The notes under the pieces were generated by a model that saw nothing but the letters and a program-made list of their open reading frames with translations, had not been told where the DNA came from and ran no database searches. Shown here piece by piece: positions 9,118 to 17,995 of a stretch of 64,000 bases of DNA; positions within the stretch are counted from its first letter, which is position 1, and the number at the start of each line of letters is the position of its first letter. The stretch comes from DATJMJ01 sp035503915 (GTDB taxonomy: Bacteria > Actinomycetota > Acidimicrobiia > Acidimicrobiales > Palsa-688), in the NCBI GenBank assembly GCA_035503915.1, contig DATJSU010000033.1, positions 14,759 through 78,758 on the forward strand, written 5' to 3'. The position numbers and the translations under genes were made by a program.

Positions 9118-10383
9118 ATGACCAGCAATTTTGATGTACTGGTCGTCGGGGCGGGCCCCTCGGGCTCGTCTTGCGCCTACTGGTTGGCGAAAGAAGGCCA
9201 TGACGTCTTGCTCGTGGAGCGCAAGGCCTTCCCGCGGGAAAAGACTTGCGGCGACGGACTCACGCCGCGCTCGGTCCACCAGCTTCAAGACATGGGCCTC
9301 GGTGGCGAGCTCTTGGGGTGCCACCGCTATGCGGGCCTGCGGTGCCACGCCTTTGGGCGTTCCCTGGACCTGCCGTGGCCAACGGTCCCGGGCCTGCCGC
9401 CCTATGGCTACGTCGTCACGCGCAAGGACCTCGACGCTCTCGTCGCGCGCAACGCTGCCAAGGCGGGCGCCACTTTGTGGGAGCACACGGAGGCGGCGGC
9501 CCCGGTCATGGACGGCCGGTCCCTGCGGGGTGCGCAATTGGTCGCCAAGGGCGAAGACGGTCACAGCGGAGACGTGCGGGCGCGTTATGTCGTCGTCGCG
9601 GATGGCGCCAATTCCCGCTTCGGGTGGGCGATCGGCAACCAGCGCAACCGCGAGTACCCGCTCGGGATGGCCCTTCGCGGTTATTGGTCTTCGCCGAGGC
9701 ACGAGGAACCATGGATCGACTCCTGGCTCGACCTGCGTGACGAATCGGGGCGGTACATGCCCGGGTACGGCTGGATTTTTCCCCTCGGGGACGGTCGCGT
9801 CAATGTCGGAGTGGGGCTCCTTACAACCTCCAATATTTGGAAGGGCGTCAACACCACGGAGCTCCTGGAGCAGTTCTGCAAAATGGTGCCGCAGTCCTGG
9901 GGCATCCGCCCCGAGACAGCCCTCGGCCCTCCAACTGGTGGCCGGCTGCCCATGGGCCTCGCCGTCGGCCCACGCTCGGGCCCTTCGCACCTGGTGGTCG
10001 GGGACGCCAGCGGGATGGTCAACCCCTTCAACGGCGAGGGCATTGCGTACGGGTACGAAACCGGGAGGCTCGCCGCAGGCATCCTGCACCACGCCCTCAC
10101 GGCTGGCGACCCGGGCGTGCTTGCCAGTTACGAGAAAAGGATCCAGGCGGGCTATGGCATCTATTACCGGATCGGCCGTGGCTTCGTTCAGGCCATAAGC
10201 AACCCTCAGGTAATGCGCGCTGCTGTGGCCTCCGGCATCCGCTGCAGGCCCGTGATGGAGGTGCTGCTGCGGATCATGTCCAATATGCTCCGCCCCGAGC
10301 AGCTCGGTGCGGCGGAGGCGAGCTACAAAGCCCTTGCCTCTATCGCCAGGAGACGCGAGCGGGTAGCGGCGCGTACCGCGTGA
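9118..10383 (+). CDS. Geranylgeranyl reductase family FAD-dependent oxidoreductase (MenJ-like)
   Basis: Flavoprotein (421 aa) that probably saturates isoprenoid double bonds. The N-terminal Rossmann motif VVGAGPSGSSCAYWLAKEG is followed by the family segment PREKTCGDGLTPRSV, and a second FAD motif, VVGDASGMVNPFNGEG, lies near residue 300. In mycobacteria the homologue MenJ reduces one unit of the menaquinone side chain. Divergence from the complex I operon, whose substrate is menaquinone in actinobacteria, supports the same role. A lipid or carotenoid geranylgeranyl reductase remains possible. The ATG is preceded by GGGGAGGGTGA. Confidence 0.82.
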   Translation: MTSNFDVLVVGAGPSGSSCAYWLAKEGHDVLLVERKAFPREKTCGDGLTPRSVHQLQDMGLGGELLGCHRYAGLRCHAFGRSLDLPWPTVPGLPPYGYVVTRKDLDALVARNAAKAGATLWEHTEAAAPVMDGRSLRGAQLVAKGEDGHSGDVRARYVVVADGANSRFGWAIGNQRNREYPLGMALRGYWSSPRHEEPWIDSWLDLRDESGRYMPGYGWIFPLGDGRVNVGVGLLTTSNIWKGVNTTELLEQFCKMVPQSWGIRPETALGPPTGGRLPMGLAVGPRSGPSHLVVGDASGMVNPFNGEGIAYGYETGRLAAGILHHALTAGDPGVLASYEKRIQAGYGIYYRIGRGFVQAISNPQVMRAAVASGIRCRPVMEVLLRIMSNMLRPEQLGAAEASYKALASIARRRERVAARTA

Positions 10384-10516
10384 CATTCGTGCACCCGCGT
10401 GACGGGACTGTCGTTGAGCGCACATACGGTCACGCGGATGCCTGGGACGCGCCCTGAGGCCTCGAGCGGCGAGGTTCCTGAAGGCAGAACTAGCTCCCAC
10501 CGCACCGCCGCTCCGC

Positions 10517-11785
10517 TCAGGACCGCCGAGCTAGCCCTTTCGCAACTTCCTCGAAGGCGGCGACAGTTGTCCCCAGTTCTTCTTCCCCGTGGGCGAGGCT
10601 CGGGAAGAGCACCTCGTATGCCCCGGGCGCGATAGCTACGCCCCGGTCGAGGAGGCCGTGCATGACCGGCGGGTAGAGCCCGGTTGCAGTCGAGGCCTGA
10701 GCGTCTTGGTAATTGCTCACCGGCTCGGCTCCGAAGAAAATTCCCACCAATGGCCCGACAACGGGGACCTGGACGGGAAGGCCGCAGGCTTTGGCGACTG
10801 CAGTCAGTTCCCCGCCCAGCCGGCCGGCGTAAGCAGCAAGGTCCTGGTAGCTCGCATCATCGAGCAGGCTAAGCACTGCTCTTCCTGCTGCCGTCGCTAC
10901 TGGGTTCCCCGAGAGCGTGCCCGCTTGGTAGACGGGCCCCGTGGGGGCGAGCTGTTCCATTAACTCCCGCCGCCCGCCGAAAGCCGCGAGGGGCAGGCCC
11001 CCGCCCACCACCTTGCCGAAGCACCACAGGTCCGGGGTGACGCCCAGCCTCACCGAGGCCCCGCCTGGCCCGAGCCGGAAACCGGTGATCACCTCGTCAA
11101 AAATCAGGAGAGCACCTGCCCGGGTGCAAGCCTCGCGAAGCCCCTCGAGAAAGCCTGGGAGGGGGGCCACGAGGCCCATGTTCGCCGCAACCGGTTCGAC
11201 GATCACGGCCGCGACGTCTTCGGAGAGCTCGGGCACCATGTTGTAGGGGACGACCATGGTCTCGGCGACGGCACCTTTCGTGACACCCGCACTCACGGGC
11301 AACCCGAGCGTGGCGACACCGCTCCCGCCCCCTGCGAGGAGGCCGTCGCTGTGGCCGTGGTAGCAGCCGGCGAACACGACGACCCGCTCCCTGCCCGTCG
11401 CTCCCCGCGCCAGCCGCACTGCCGACATAGCGGCTTCGGTACCGCTGCTGACAAAGCGCACCTGCTCGCAGCCGGGCACACGAGAGCAGATCTCCTCAGC
11501 CAGGAGCACTTCTCCGGGAGTGGGCGCACCGAAGGTAGTCCCTTCCCCGGCTGCTTCGCGCACCGCCTCGACGACTTTTGGGTGGCTGTGGCCAAGGATC
11601 GACGCGCCGTAGGACTGGACGTAGTCGACGTAGCGCCGCCCGTCAGCGTCCCAGACGTAGGCGCCTCTGCCGCTTGTGACGAAATAGGGCGACCCACCGA
11701 CGGCCTTGAAGGCCCTGACAGGGGAATTGACTCCGCCCGGTGTCACCCGGGTAGCTCGTTGCCACCAACCTTGGTTGGAGGTCAT
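10517..11785 (-). CDS. hemL: Glutamate-1-semialdehyde 2,1-aminomutase
   Basis: PLP enzyme that makes 5-aminolevulinate from glutamate-1-semialdehyde. The 422 residues match family length when the ATG at 11785 is used (MTSNQGWWQRATRVTPGGVN). A longer in-frame extension would run into hemB and is not conserved. The PLP-binding region FDEVITGFR and the Schiff-base lysine in CFGKVVGGGLP are present. It is the last gene of the rex-hem operon, 4 nt after hemB, and ends facing the MenJ-like gene. Confidence 0.95.
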   Translation of the reverse strand: MTSNQGWWQRATRVTPGGVNSPVRAFKAVGGSPYFVTSGRGAYVWDADGRRYVDYVQSYGASILGHSHPKVVEAVREAAGEGTTFGAPTPGEVLLAEEICSRVPGCEQVRFVSSGTEAAMSAVRLARGATGRERVVVFAGCYHGHSDGLLAGGGSGVATLGLPVSAGVTKGAVAETMVVPYNMVPELSEDVAAVIVEPVAANMGLVAPLPGFLEGLREACTRAGALLIFDEVITGFRLGPGGASVRLGVTPDLWCFGKVVGGGLPLAAFGGRRELMEQLAPTGPVYQAGTLSGNPVATAAGRAVLSLLDDASYQDLAAYAGRLGGELTAVAKACGLPVQVPVVGPLVGIFFGAEPVSNYQDAQASTATGLYPPVMHGLLDRGVAIAPGAYEVLFPSLAHGEEELGTTVAAFEEVAKGLARRS

Positions 11786-11789
11786 CGCG

Positions 11790-12773
11790 CTAAGCGCCGA
11801 GCAGCTCTGCGACCTCACCGGCGAAGTAGGTGAGGACCATATCGGCCCCTGCTCGCTTGATGGCCCCAAGCTGTTCGAGAGCAACAGCCGGGCCGTCCAC
11901 CCAACCTCGCTCGGCGGCGGCCTTGACCATGGCGTACTCACCGCTTACGTGGTAAGCGGCAATTGGCACCCGGACAGCCTGGCGGACAGCGGCGATGACG
12001 TCGAGGTAACTGAGAGCGGGTTTCACCATGACGATGTCAGCGCCTTCGGCGACGTCCAGTTCGACTTCCCGCAACGCCTCTCGCAGGTTGCGAGGGTCCT
12101 CCTGGTAGGCACGCCTGTCACCGCCACCCGCGATAGTGACGTCTACCGCTTCGCGGAAAGGGCCGTAGAGGGCGGAGGCGAACTTCGCCGAATATGCGAG
12201 GATCCCGATTTGCTGGTAACCCTCGTCGTCGAGCGCTTGGCGGATTGCCCCGACCTGCCCGTCCATCATCCCTGAAGGTGCCACCATGTGGGCGCCCGCC
12301 GCGGCCTGAGCAAGGGCGGCACGGCAATAGAGAGCCAAAGTAGGGTCATTTGCGACTTCGCCAGCAGCGTCGAGGGCCCCGCAATGGCCGTGGTCGGTGT
12401 ACTCGTCGAGGCACAAGTCAGCGATGACGACCATTTCGTCGCCGAGCTCCTGGCGAAGCGCCGCGAGCGCGACCTGCACGATGCCGTCAGCGGCCCAAGC
12501 CTGGCTACCTTCGGCGTCTTTACGAGCAGGGACGCCGAACAAAACAAGGGCCGGCACCCCGAGGCCTGCGAGGCGCCGCGCTTCTTTGACCAGTGATCCG
12601 GTTGTGTGCTGCGACACGCCCGGGAGCGAAGAGATCGGCACTGGGGCCGCTATGCCCTCCCGGACGAAGAGAGGTGCTACCAGGTCCTTAACCGAAAGCG
12701 CCCGTTCTGCAAGCATTTCTCGCAGCACTGGTGACCTTCGCAGGCGGCGCATCCGGGTCTGAGGGAAACCCAT
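11790..12773 (-). CDS. hemB: Delta-aminolevulinic acid dehydratase (porphobilinogen synthase)
   Basis: Condenses two 5-aminolevulinates to porphobilinogen. With the start at 12773 (MGFPQTRMRRLRR) it has 327 residues, the usual length; the 34 codons upstream are not family-like. The metal-site segment ADLCLDEYTDHGHCG has two Cys and one Asp at the three ligand positions, between pure zinc and pure Asp types. The Schiff-base lysine lies in MVKPALSYLD. It is 10 nt from cobA-hemD and 4 nt from hemL. Confidence 0.95.
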   Translation of the reverse strand: MGFPQTRMRRLRRSPVLREMLAERALSVKDLVAPLFVREGIAAPVPISSLPGVSQHTTGSLVKEARRLAGLGVPALVLFGVPARKDAEGSQAWAADGIVQVALAALRQELGDEMVVIADLCLDEYTDHGHCGALDAAGEVANDPTLALYCRAALAQAAAGAHMVAPSGMMDGQVGAIRQALDDEGYQQIGILAYSAKFASALYGPFREAVDVTIAGGGDRRAYQEDPRNLREALREVELDVAEGADIVMVKPALSYLDVIAAVRQAVRVPIAAYHVSGEYAMVKAAAERGWVDGPAVALEQLGAIKRAGADMVLTYFAGEVAELLGA

Positions 12774-12783
12774 GTCACCAAGG

Positions 12784-14367
12784 CTAGCCCTCGAGCTCAG
12801 CCTCTTTGGCCGGTGCGCCGTGGGACCGGGGCGCTGTGGGACCGGTACCCGAGAGCGCTGCGCCAAGGCTCTCAACGAGGCCCTCTATTGTGTGCTCGCT
12901 CGCTTCCGCCGCCACTTCGAGGCCTCGTTTCCTGGCCGCAGCGGCCGTGACCGGGCCTATGCAGGCGACGATGGGGGGGATGGCAGCTCCCGCCTGCCGG
13001 GCTTGCGAGGCATAACTTTCGAGCGCTGATGGGGAAGCGAAGCAGACAGCGTCCGCTCTCCCCGCCTGCTCGAGAAGGGCCGCGCTCGCGCGTGCTTGGA
13101 CGGTGCGGTACGCGGTGACCACGTCGACCTGCCAACCCAACCGTTCGAGCCCCGAGCGCAGTTCTGGTCGTGCGTCGGCGGCTTGGGGCAGGAGGACAAG
13201 CGGCGGCCGACCGCTCTTGGGCGCTCGGGGTGCCGAGGGGAACGCCCCCACCAAACCTGCGGCGCTCTGATCTTGTGGGACGAGATCTGCCACCACGCGG
13301 AAGCGCCGCAGCACCTCAGCGGTCGCCGGCCCCACGGCCGCAACTTGGGTCGCCGCGAGCGCCCGGGTGTCAGGCAAGTGTCGGAAGAACGGTTCGACCG
13401 CGTTCGCAGAACTGAACACTGCCCAGGCATAGCGGTGTTCTGCGACACGCTCTGCCGCCGCGGAGAGCGCGGCTCCTCCATCGTCAGGCGGCACCAGCTC
13501 GATGCTAGGGACTTCGAACACTCGCGCCCCTAGGTCACGTAGACGATTGGAAAGAGCGGGCGCTTGATGGGGTGCACGTGTGACGACGACGACCCGGCCC
13601 GCAAGGGGCCCTTGCTTGTACCAGTCGAGGTCGAGTGCCGCCACGTCCCCGATCACGAGGGTGACGGGAGGCTCGAGCGGGCTGAAGCCCCCATCTGCCA
13701 GGTCCCCGAGGTGGCCTCTTTCAGCCGTCTGGTTGGGCTCGGTGCCCCATCGGACGGCGATTACCGGAGTTGTGCGAGCGAGGCCGCCGGCGAGCAGCCG
13801 CCGCGCGATCTTGGCCCCGTGGCGTGCCCCCATTAGGACGACGATCGTCCCGCCCGCCTCGGCGAGCGCCTCCCAATTGGTACCCCCCTCAGACGGGGGC
13901 GCATCGACCGAGCGGCTATGGCCGGCAACGACCGTAAAAGACGTGACGAGGCCCCGGTGCGTGACCGGTACGCCGGCGTAAGCGGGTGCACCGACTGCCG
14001 CGCTCACGCCCGGGACCACGTGGAAAGGGACGCCCGCACGTTGGAGCGCGAGCGCTTCCTCGCCGCCGCGCCCGAACACGAACGGGTCGCCCCCTTTGAG
14101 CCGTACCACGTTGCACCCTGACAGCGCCTTGGCGATGAGCAGAGCGTTGATGGCGTCTTGGTCGCCTCGGTCGTCTGGCTGTTTTCCCACGTCGACGCGT
14201 TCGGCTCCCACTGGTGCGAGCGCGAGGAGGCTGGCGTCCGTGAGCCGGTCATGGACAACGACATCGGCAGAGGCGAGGACCTCGGCTCCGCGGACCGTTA
14301 TCAAACCCGGGTCGCCCGGCCCGGCGCCCACCAGGTACACCGTGCCGGGGGCGGGCTCAGCGCCCAT
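12784..14367 (-). CDS. cobA-hemD: Uroporphyrinogen-III C-methyltransferase / uroporphyrinogen-III synthase fusion
   Basis: Two-domain enzyme (527 aa). Residues 1-245 are the SUMT methyltransferase: GTVYLVGAGPGDPGLITVRG at the N terminus, VVRLKGGDPFVFGRGGEE and VVPGVSAAVGAPAYAGVPVTHRG. Residues 260-510 are uroporphyrinogen-III synthase (HemD), which closes the hydroxymethylbilane ring. Joining the branch-point enzyme to the first siroheme/B12 methylation is common in actinobacteria. The start at 14367 overlaps the hemC end by 11 nt; upstream in-frame codons are antisense-like and rejected. The C-terminal 30 residues are disordered-looking. Confidence 0.93.
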   Translation of the reverse strand: MGAEPAPGTVYLVGAGPGDPGLITVRGAEVLASADVVVHDRLTDASLLALAPVGAERVDVGKQPDDRGDQDAINALLIAKALSGCNVVRLKGGDPFVFGRGGEEALALQRAGVPFHVVPGVSAAVGAPAYAGVPVTHRGLVTSFTVVAGHSRSVDAPPSEGGTNWEALAEAGGTIVVLMGARHGAKIARRLLAGGLARTTPVIAVRWGTEPNQTAERGHLGDLADGGFSPLEPPVTLVIGDVAALDLDWYKQGPLAGRVVVVTRAPHQAPALSNRLRDLGARVFEVPSIELVPPDDGGAALSAAAERVAEHRYAWAVFSSANAVEPFFRHLPDTRALAATQVAAVGPATAEVLRRFRVVADLVPQDQSAAGLVGAFPSAPRAPKSGRPPLVLLPQAADARPELRSGLERLGWQVDVVTAYRTVQARASAALLEQAGRADAVCFASPSALESYASQARQAGAAIPPIVACIGPVTAAAARKRGLEVAAEASEHTIEGLVESLGAALSGTGPTAPRSHGAPAKEAELEG

Positions 14368-15295
14368 CGGGCTGGCGCAGCTGCCTCTCAACTGCCAATA
14401 GCTCCGAGCCCCCCTCGGAAAGTACGAGGTTGGCGAGATGCCCCCCGAGTGCCACCGGCTCTGCGGGCGAGCCGGCACAGAGGCGTCGGACCACCGTGCG
14501 CCCATCGGGCGCGGCCAGGAGCCCCTCGAGGGACAGCTGGTGGTCAAGCGTCGTCGCCGCGTGCCCAGCCACCGGGAGGTCGCACCCACCTCCGATCGTT
14601 GCGAGGAAGGCTCGTTCAGCCTCGAGCTCGGTCCTCGCAGATGGATCTTCGATGGCCGCCAGGAGCGCGAGAACTGGGGCGTCGTCTTCGCGCGCCTCTA
14701 CTGCGAGCGCACCTTGGCCAACCTGGGGGAGCATCACCTCTGTCGAGAGGACCTCGTGGGCGCCGGGGTGGAGCCCGAGGCGCTGGAGCGCGGCGAGGGC
14801 GACAACGATGGCACCACCCGGCGGGATCTTGGTGAGGCGGGCCCCGATGCTGCCGCGAAGCCCCTCGAACACGAGGTCCGGCCGCGAGGCGGCAAGCTGG
14901 GCTCGCCTTCGCTGGCTGCCGGTCGCGACTACCGCTCCAGTTGGCAAGTCCCAAAGAGCAGCCCCCACAAGGACGTCGCGTGCATCGGCGCGCTCGGGGA
15001 CTGCGGCGAGGCAGAGGCCATCGCTCTCAACTGGTCGGAGGTCCTTGGCCGAGTGCACTGCTGCGTCCGCTCTGCCGTTGAGGACGGCGGCTTGCACTTC
15101 GCGCACGAAGACACCTTGGCCACCCATCTCCCACACTGGGACCGTCGCGCGGCGGTCGCCGGTCGCGCTGACCGTAACGAGCTCGACTTCGAGCCCGGGA
15201 TGAGCGATGGCGAGGAGGGATGCGACGCGCCTTGTCTGCCAGAGAGCAAGCTCGCTCCCTCTAGTGGCCAGGCGCAGCACGCGGTTGAGCGGCAC
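14357..15295 (-). CDS. hemC: Porphobilinogen deaminase (hydroxymethylbilane synthase)
   Basis: Polymerises four porphobilinogens on a dipyrromethane cofactor (312 aa). The start region has RLATRGSELALWQ, the catalytic Asp lies in HSAKDLRP, and the cofactor cysteine is in GGGCDLPVAGHA. The usual GTSSLRRxAQL is GSQRRRAQL here, and the following LRGSIGARLTKI loop is short. The GTG start shares one base with the hemA stop (TAGTG). Confidence 0.93.
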   Translation of the reverse strand: MPLNRVLRLATRGSELALWQTRRVASLLAIAHPGLEVELVTVSATGDRRATVPVWEMGGQGVFVREVQAAVLNGRADAAVHSAKDLRPVESDGLCLAAVPERADARDVLVGAALWDLPTGAVVATGSQRRRAQLAASRPDLVFEGLRGSIGARLTKIPPGGAIVVALAALQRLGLHPGAHEVLSTEVMLPQVGQGALAVEAREDDAPVLALLAAIEDPSARTELEAERAFLATIGGGCDLPVAGHAATTLDHQLSLEGLLAAPDGRTVVRRLCAGSPAEPVALGGHLANLVLSEGGSELLAVERQLRQPDGR

Positions 15296-16569
15296 TACGG
15301 CTCGAGGTCGAACAGGTCCCTGAAGGCTTCGGTGAGCGCTTCACCTTTGGCGGTGCCCGCCGCCGCCTTGAGGCGCACAGTCGGCTCGTGCAGGAGCTTC
15401 GCGACCACACGTTTGGTGAGGAGGTCGATGGCTGCGACCTCGTCAGGGGCCAGCTCCTCGCTACGTGCCAGGAACCTGGCAACTTCGCTGCGCCTGACCT
15501 CCTCTGCCCGGTCATGTACGGCGCTGACGAGGGGAGCAACCGAGCGCGCGGCAACGGACGAGGCGTAACGGCTCACCTCCTCGGTGATGATCCGTTCCAC
15601 GAGAGGGATCTCGGCTCTGCGCTCTTTCATCTGCTCAGCCACGAACTGCGCGACGTCGTTCATGTCGAGGAGCGTGACACCGCTCAAGGCGCCGAAGGAG
15701 GGGTCGATGTTCCGCGGGACTGCCAGGTCTACCAGCAACAAGGGCCGCCCAGGCTCGCCGTGCACCTGCAGCGCCTGCTCGACGTTGGGACCTGTGAGGA
15801 CGATCGCCTCAGCCGTGGTGGCACTCGCAACAACGTCGACTTCCTCCAACGCTGCGGGGACTCTTTCCCACCCAATGGCCGTGCCGCCGACTGCTCGAGC
15901 CAGGTGGTCGGCCCTTGAGCGAGCCCGGCTGGCCACCAGTACGGGCAGGGCACCAGGCATCTGGGCAAACGCTTGTGCGGCTTGCCGACCGACCTCTCCA
16001 GAACCCAGGACAAGGGCCTTTTTGCCCGCCAGCCCTCCGAGCGCCTGTGCTGCGAGCTCGACGGCAGCGTGGGCGAGGGAGGTAACTCCTCGGGAGATCG
16101 CGGTTTCGGTCCGGGCCCGCTTACCCACCTCCAACGCGTGCCTGAAAGCACCTCCCAGGACCGGTCCGCAGGCGCCTTCGCGGCGTGCCACTTCGGCTGC
16201 GCGGCGCACCTGGCCGAGCACTTCGGGCTCCCCGAGGGAAGCTGAGTCGAGCCCTGAGGCCACTCTGAAGAGGTGGCTGATCGCGGCGTCGTCGAAGTAG
16301 GAGTAAAGGTTGCCGGCAAATTCCTCGGGGGCTTGGCCGCTCCAGGTCGCGAGAAACTCCCGGATGTCTGCCATTGCCCCATGAAACCTGTTCACGAGGG
16401 CGTAGACCTCGGTCCTCATGCACGTCGAAAGCACGACGACCTCGTCCAGGTGCGAGCGCGAAGACAGGTCGCCGAGCGCTTTGGGAAGGTCGGCCGGGCC
16501 GATAATGAGCGGCTCGAGTGCTTCGAGCGGGACTGTGCGGTGGTTTATCCCGACTATGGCGACAGACAA
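15295..16569 (-). CDS. hemA: Glutamyl-tRNA reductase
   Basis: First committed step of C5 tetrapyrrole synthesis: NADPH reduction of glutamyl-tRNA to glutamate-1-semialdehyde (424 aa). The N terminus has VGINHRTVPLEALE; the catalytic Cys is in LSTCMRTEVYA, where the usual Asn after Cys is Met. The NADPH domain has LVLGSGEVGRQAAQAF. A C-terminal dimerisation helix follows (about residues 315-415). It overlaps the upstream dehydrogenase by 16 nt. The operon position behind rex suggests control by the NADH/NAD+ ratio. Confidence 0.94.
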   Translation of the reverse strand: MSVAIVGINHRTVPLEALEPLIIGPADLPKALGDLSSRSHLDEVVVLSTCMRTEVYALVNRFHGAMADIREFLATWSGQAPEEFAGNLYSYFDDAAISHLFRVASGLDSASLGEPEVLGQVRRAAEVARREGACGPVLGGAFRHALEVGKRARTETAISRGVTSLAHAAVELAAQALGGLAGKKALVLGSGEVGRQAAQAFAQMPGALPVLVASRARSRADHLARAVGGTAIGWERVPAALEEVDVVASATTAEAIVLTGPNVEQALQVHGEPGRPLLLVDLAVPRNIDPSFGALSGVTLLDMNDVAQFVAEQMKERRAEIPLVERIITEEVSRYASSVAARSVAPLVSAVHDRAEEVRRSEVARFLARSEELAPDEVAAIDLLTKRVVAKLLHEPTVRLKAAAGTAKGEALTEAFRDLFDLEP

Positions 16570-17183
16570 GCCTCGATGCGCTCCTTTGCTTCAGCTCGGC
16601 GTCCCTGCCGGATCAGTTCGAGCATGGCCCAGTCGAGGCCTGGGCGCCAGTCGATCCCTTCGGTGGCCCTACCTTGTGCCTGGAGGGCCGCTCGCGCTTG
16701 GGCAAGCAGCTCGGCGAGCTCTGCGATTTCAGGTCCGAGCTGAGCCTCGAGCTCGGACTTCAACCAAGAAGCGAGCGCCGGGCTGTAGCCCGAGGTCGAC
16801 ACTGCGACTGTGACGGGGCCTCGCCTGGCGATGGCAGGCAAGATAAACGAGCACCTTTGCGGGTCGTCGGCTGAGTTAACCCAGACTCGCGCCTCCTCGC
16901 CATCGTCAAAGACCTGCTGGTTGACGGCAGGGTCGCCTGTGGCGGCGATGGCGAGCCAGTGCCCGGTCACCTCCCCAGGCCTGTACGGGCGCTCCTCGAT
17001 GCTCGCAAGACCCTCCAGCTCGCGCATTTCGGGACCGACTTCGGTGGCTACGACGTGCACATCGGCATCGGCGGCAACGAGGGCAGCGGCTTTTCTCGAT
17101 GCCACTTGCCCGCCGCCTATGACGAGGCAGCTGCGCCCGCTGAGGAGCAGCGTCACCGGGTACACCGGCCCGGCTAGAGGCAT
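16554..17183 (-). CDS. Precorrin-2 dehydrogenase (CysG N-terminal/SirC-like)
   Basis: NAD-dependent oxidation of precorrin-2 to sirohydrochlorin, and possibly ferrochelation (209 aa). The Rossmann motif LVIGGGQVASRKAAALV lies at residues 19-35, followed by NSADDPQRCSFILPAIARRG and STSGYSPALASWLK, which are typical of CysG/MET8 N-terminal domains. It complements the methyltransferase half of CobA-HemD two genes downstream for siroheme or B12 synthesis. It overlaps rex by 10 nt and hemA by 16 nt. Confidence 0.9.
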   Translation of the reverse strand: MPLAGPVYPVTLLLSGRSCLVIGGGQVASRKAAALVAADADVHVVATEVGPEMRELEGLASIEERPYRPGEVTGHWLAIAATGDPAVNQQVFDDGEEARVWVNSADDPQRCSFILPAIARRGPVTVAVSTSGYSPALASWLKSELEAQLGPEIAELAELLAQARAALQAQGRATEGIDWRPGLDWAMLELIRQGRRAEAKERIEACLSP

Positions 17184-17989
17184 GTAAGCCCCTTTACTGG
17201 GTTGCGTGCTTGTCGCAAGTGCTCGTAGTAGCCGAGTATCTGGAGCTCGACGGCCAGGTCGACCTTGCGTACGCAGACCTCGGGGTTGACACTTACGACC
17301 GTCGGAGCAAAGTTGAGCACCGAAGTGACGCCGGCTTCCACGAGGCGGTCGGCGACGTCCTGAGCGACCGTGGCCGGAGTCGCGATGAGCGCCATTGTGA
17401 TCCTTTTGTCCTGCACGACCCGCGCCAAGTCACTTAGCGGGTAGACCTTCGCCGCCCCCAGCGTGCCGCCAACCTTGCGAGGGTCGGTGTCGAAGGCGGC
17501 CACCACGTGGAACCCTCTTTCCGCAAAACCGCGGTAATTGCCGAGCGCTTGGCCCAGGTTGCCTACGCCCACGAGGGCCACGTTGTACTCCCGGTTGAGG
17601 CCCAGTTGGCGATTTATGTGCTGGTGCAGGATCTCGATGTCGTACCCGATCCCCCGCGTGCCATACGAGCCGAGGTAGGAGAGGTCCTTGCGGACCTGGG
17701 GCGCGTTGGCGCCGACTCGCGTCGCGAGCTCGTCGGATGAAATGGTCACCAGGCCCACACTCCGCGCGTCCACGAGGGCCCGCAGGTACACAGGCAGCCG
17801 CCGGACGGTAGCTTCGGGCAACAGCCGCCGGGACGCAGGCGCCTTTGCAGAGATCTGCCCGTTCGCCGCTACCCCCTGTGCACCTCCGGCTTCCCGAGCG
17901 TCTCCCACCCCGAGCGGACCGGGCACGGGCGCAGCTGGCACGACACAATCGTACGGGGACCTGAGGGCTTGGCGCCCGTGCGCCATCAT
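17174..17989 (-). CDS. rex: Redox-sensing transcriptional repressor Rex
   Basis: NADH/NAD+-responsive repressor. A winged helix at about residues 57-110 (LLPEATVRRLPVYLRALV, then RKDLSYLGSYGTRGIGYD) is followed by a Rossmann domain with LVGVGNLGQALGNY and a C-terminal swapped helix with VRKVDLAVELQIL. The 271 residues include about 50 extra N-terminal residues, so a later GTG start is possible. It is the first gene of the hem operon; Streptomyces Rex represses its own rex-hemACD operon. No clear Rex operator palindrome was found upstream. Confidence 0.94.
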   Translation of the reverse strand: MMAHGRQALRSPYDCVVPAAPVPGPLGVGDAREAGGAQGVAANGQISAKAPASRRLLPEATVRRLPVYLRALVDARSVGLVTISSDELATRVGANAPQVRKDLSYLGSYGTRGIGYDIEILHQHINRQLGLNREYNVALVGVGNLGQALGNYRGFAERGFHVVAAFDTDPRKVGGTLGAAKVYPLSDLARVVQDKRITMALIATPATVAQDVADRLVEAGVTSVLNFAPTVVSVNPEVCVRKVDLAVELQILGYYEHLRQARNPVKGLTCL

Positions 17990-17995
17990 GGGGCG

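Noticed and set aside
9506..10100. Minus-strand frames inside the MenJ-like gene
   Set aside because: Shadow frames of a well-supported flavoprotein gene.
8584..10500. Long 638-codon frame on the minus strand
   Set aside because: It runs antisense to the MenJ-like gene and through nuoA in another frame. The protein is Arg/Pro/Ala-rich with no family features; it is a high-GC shadow.
14368..14589. 74-codon extension of cobA-hemD
   Set aside because: It overlaps hemC in another frame, and the conserved SUMT N terminus begins at the ATG at 14367.
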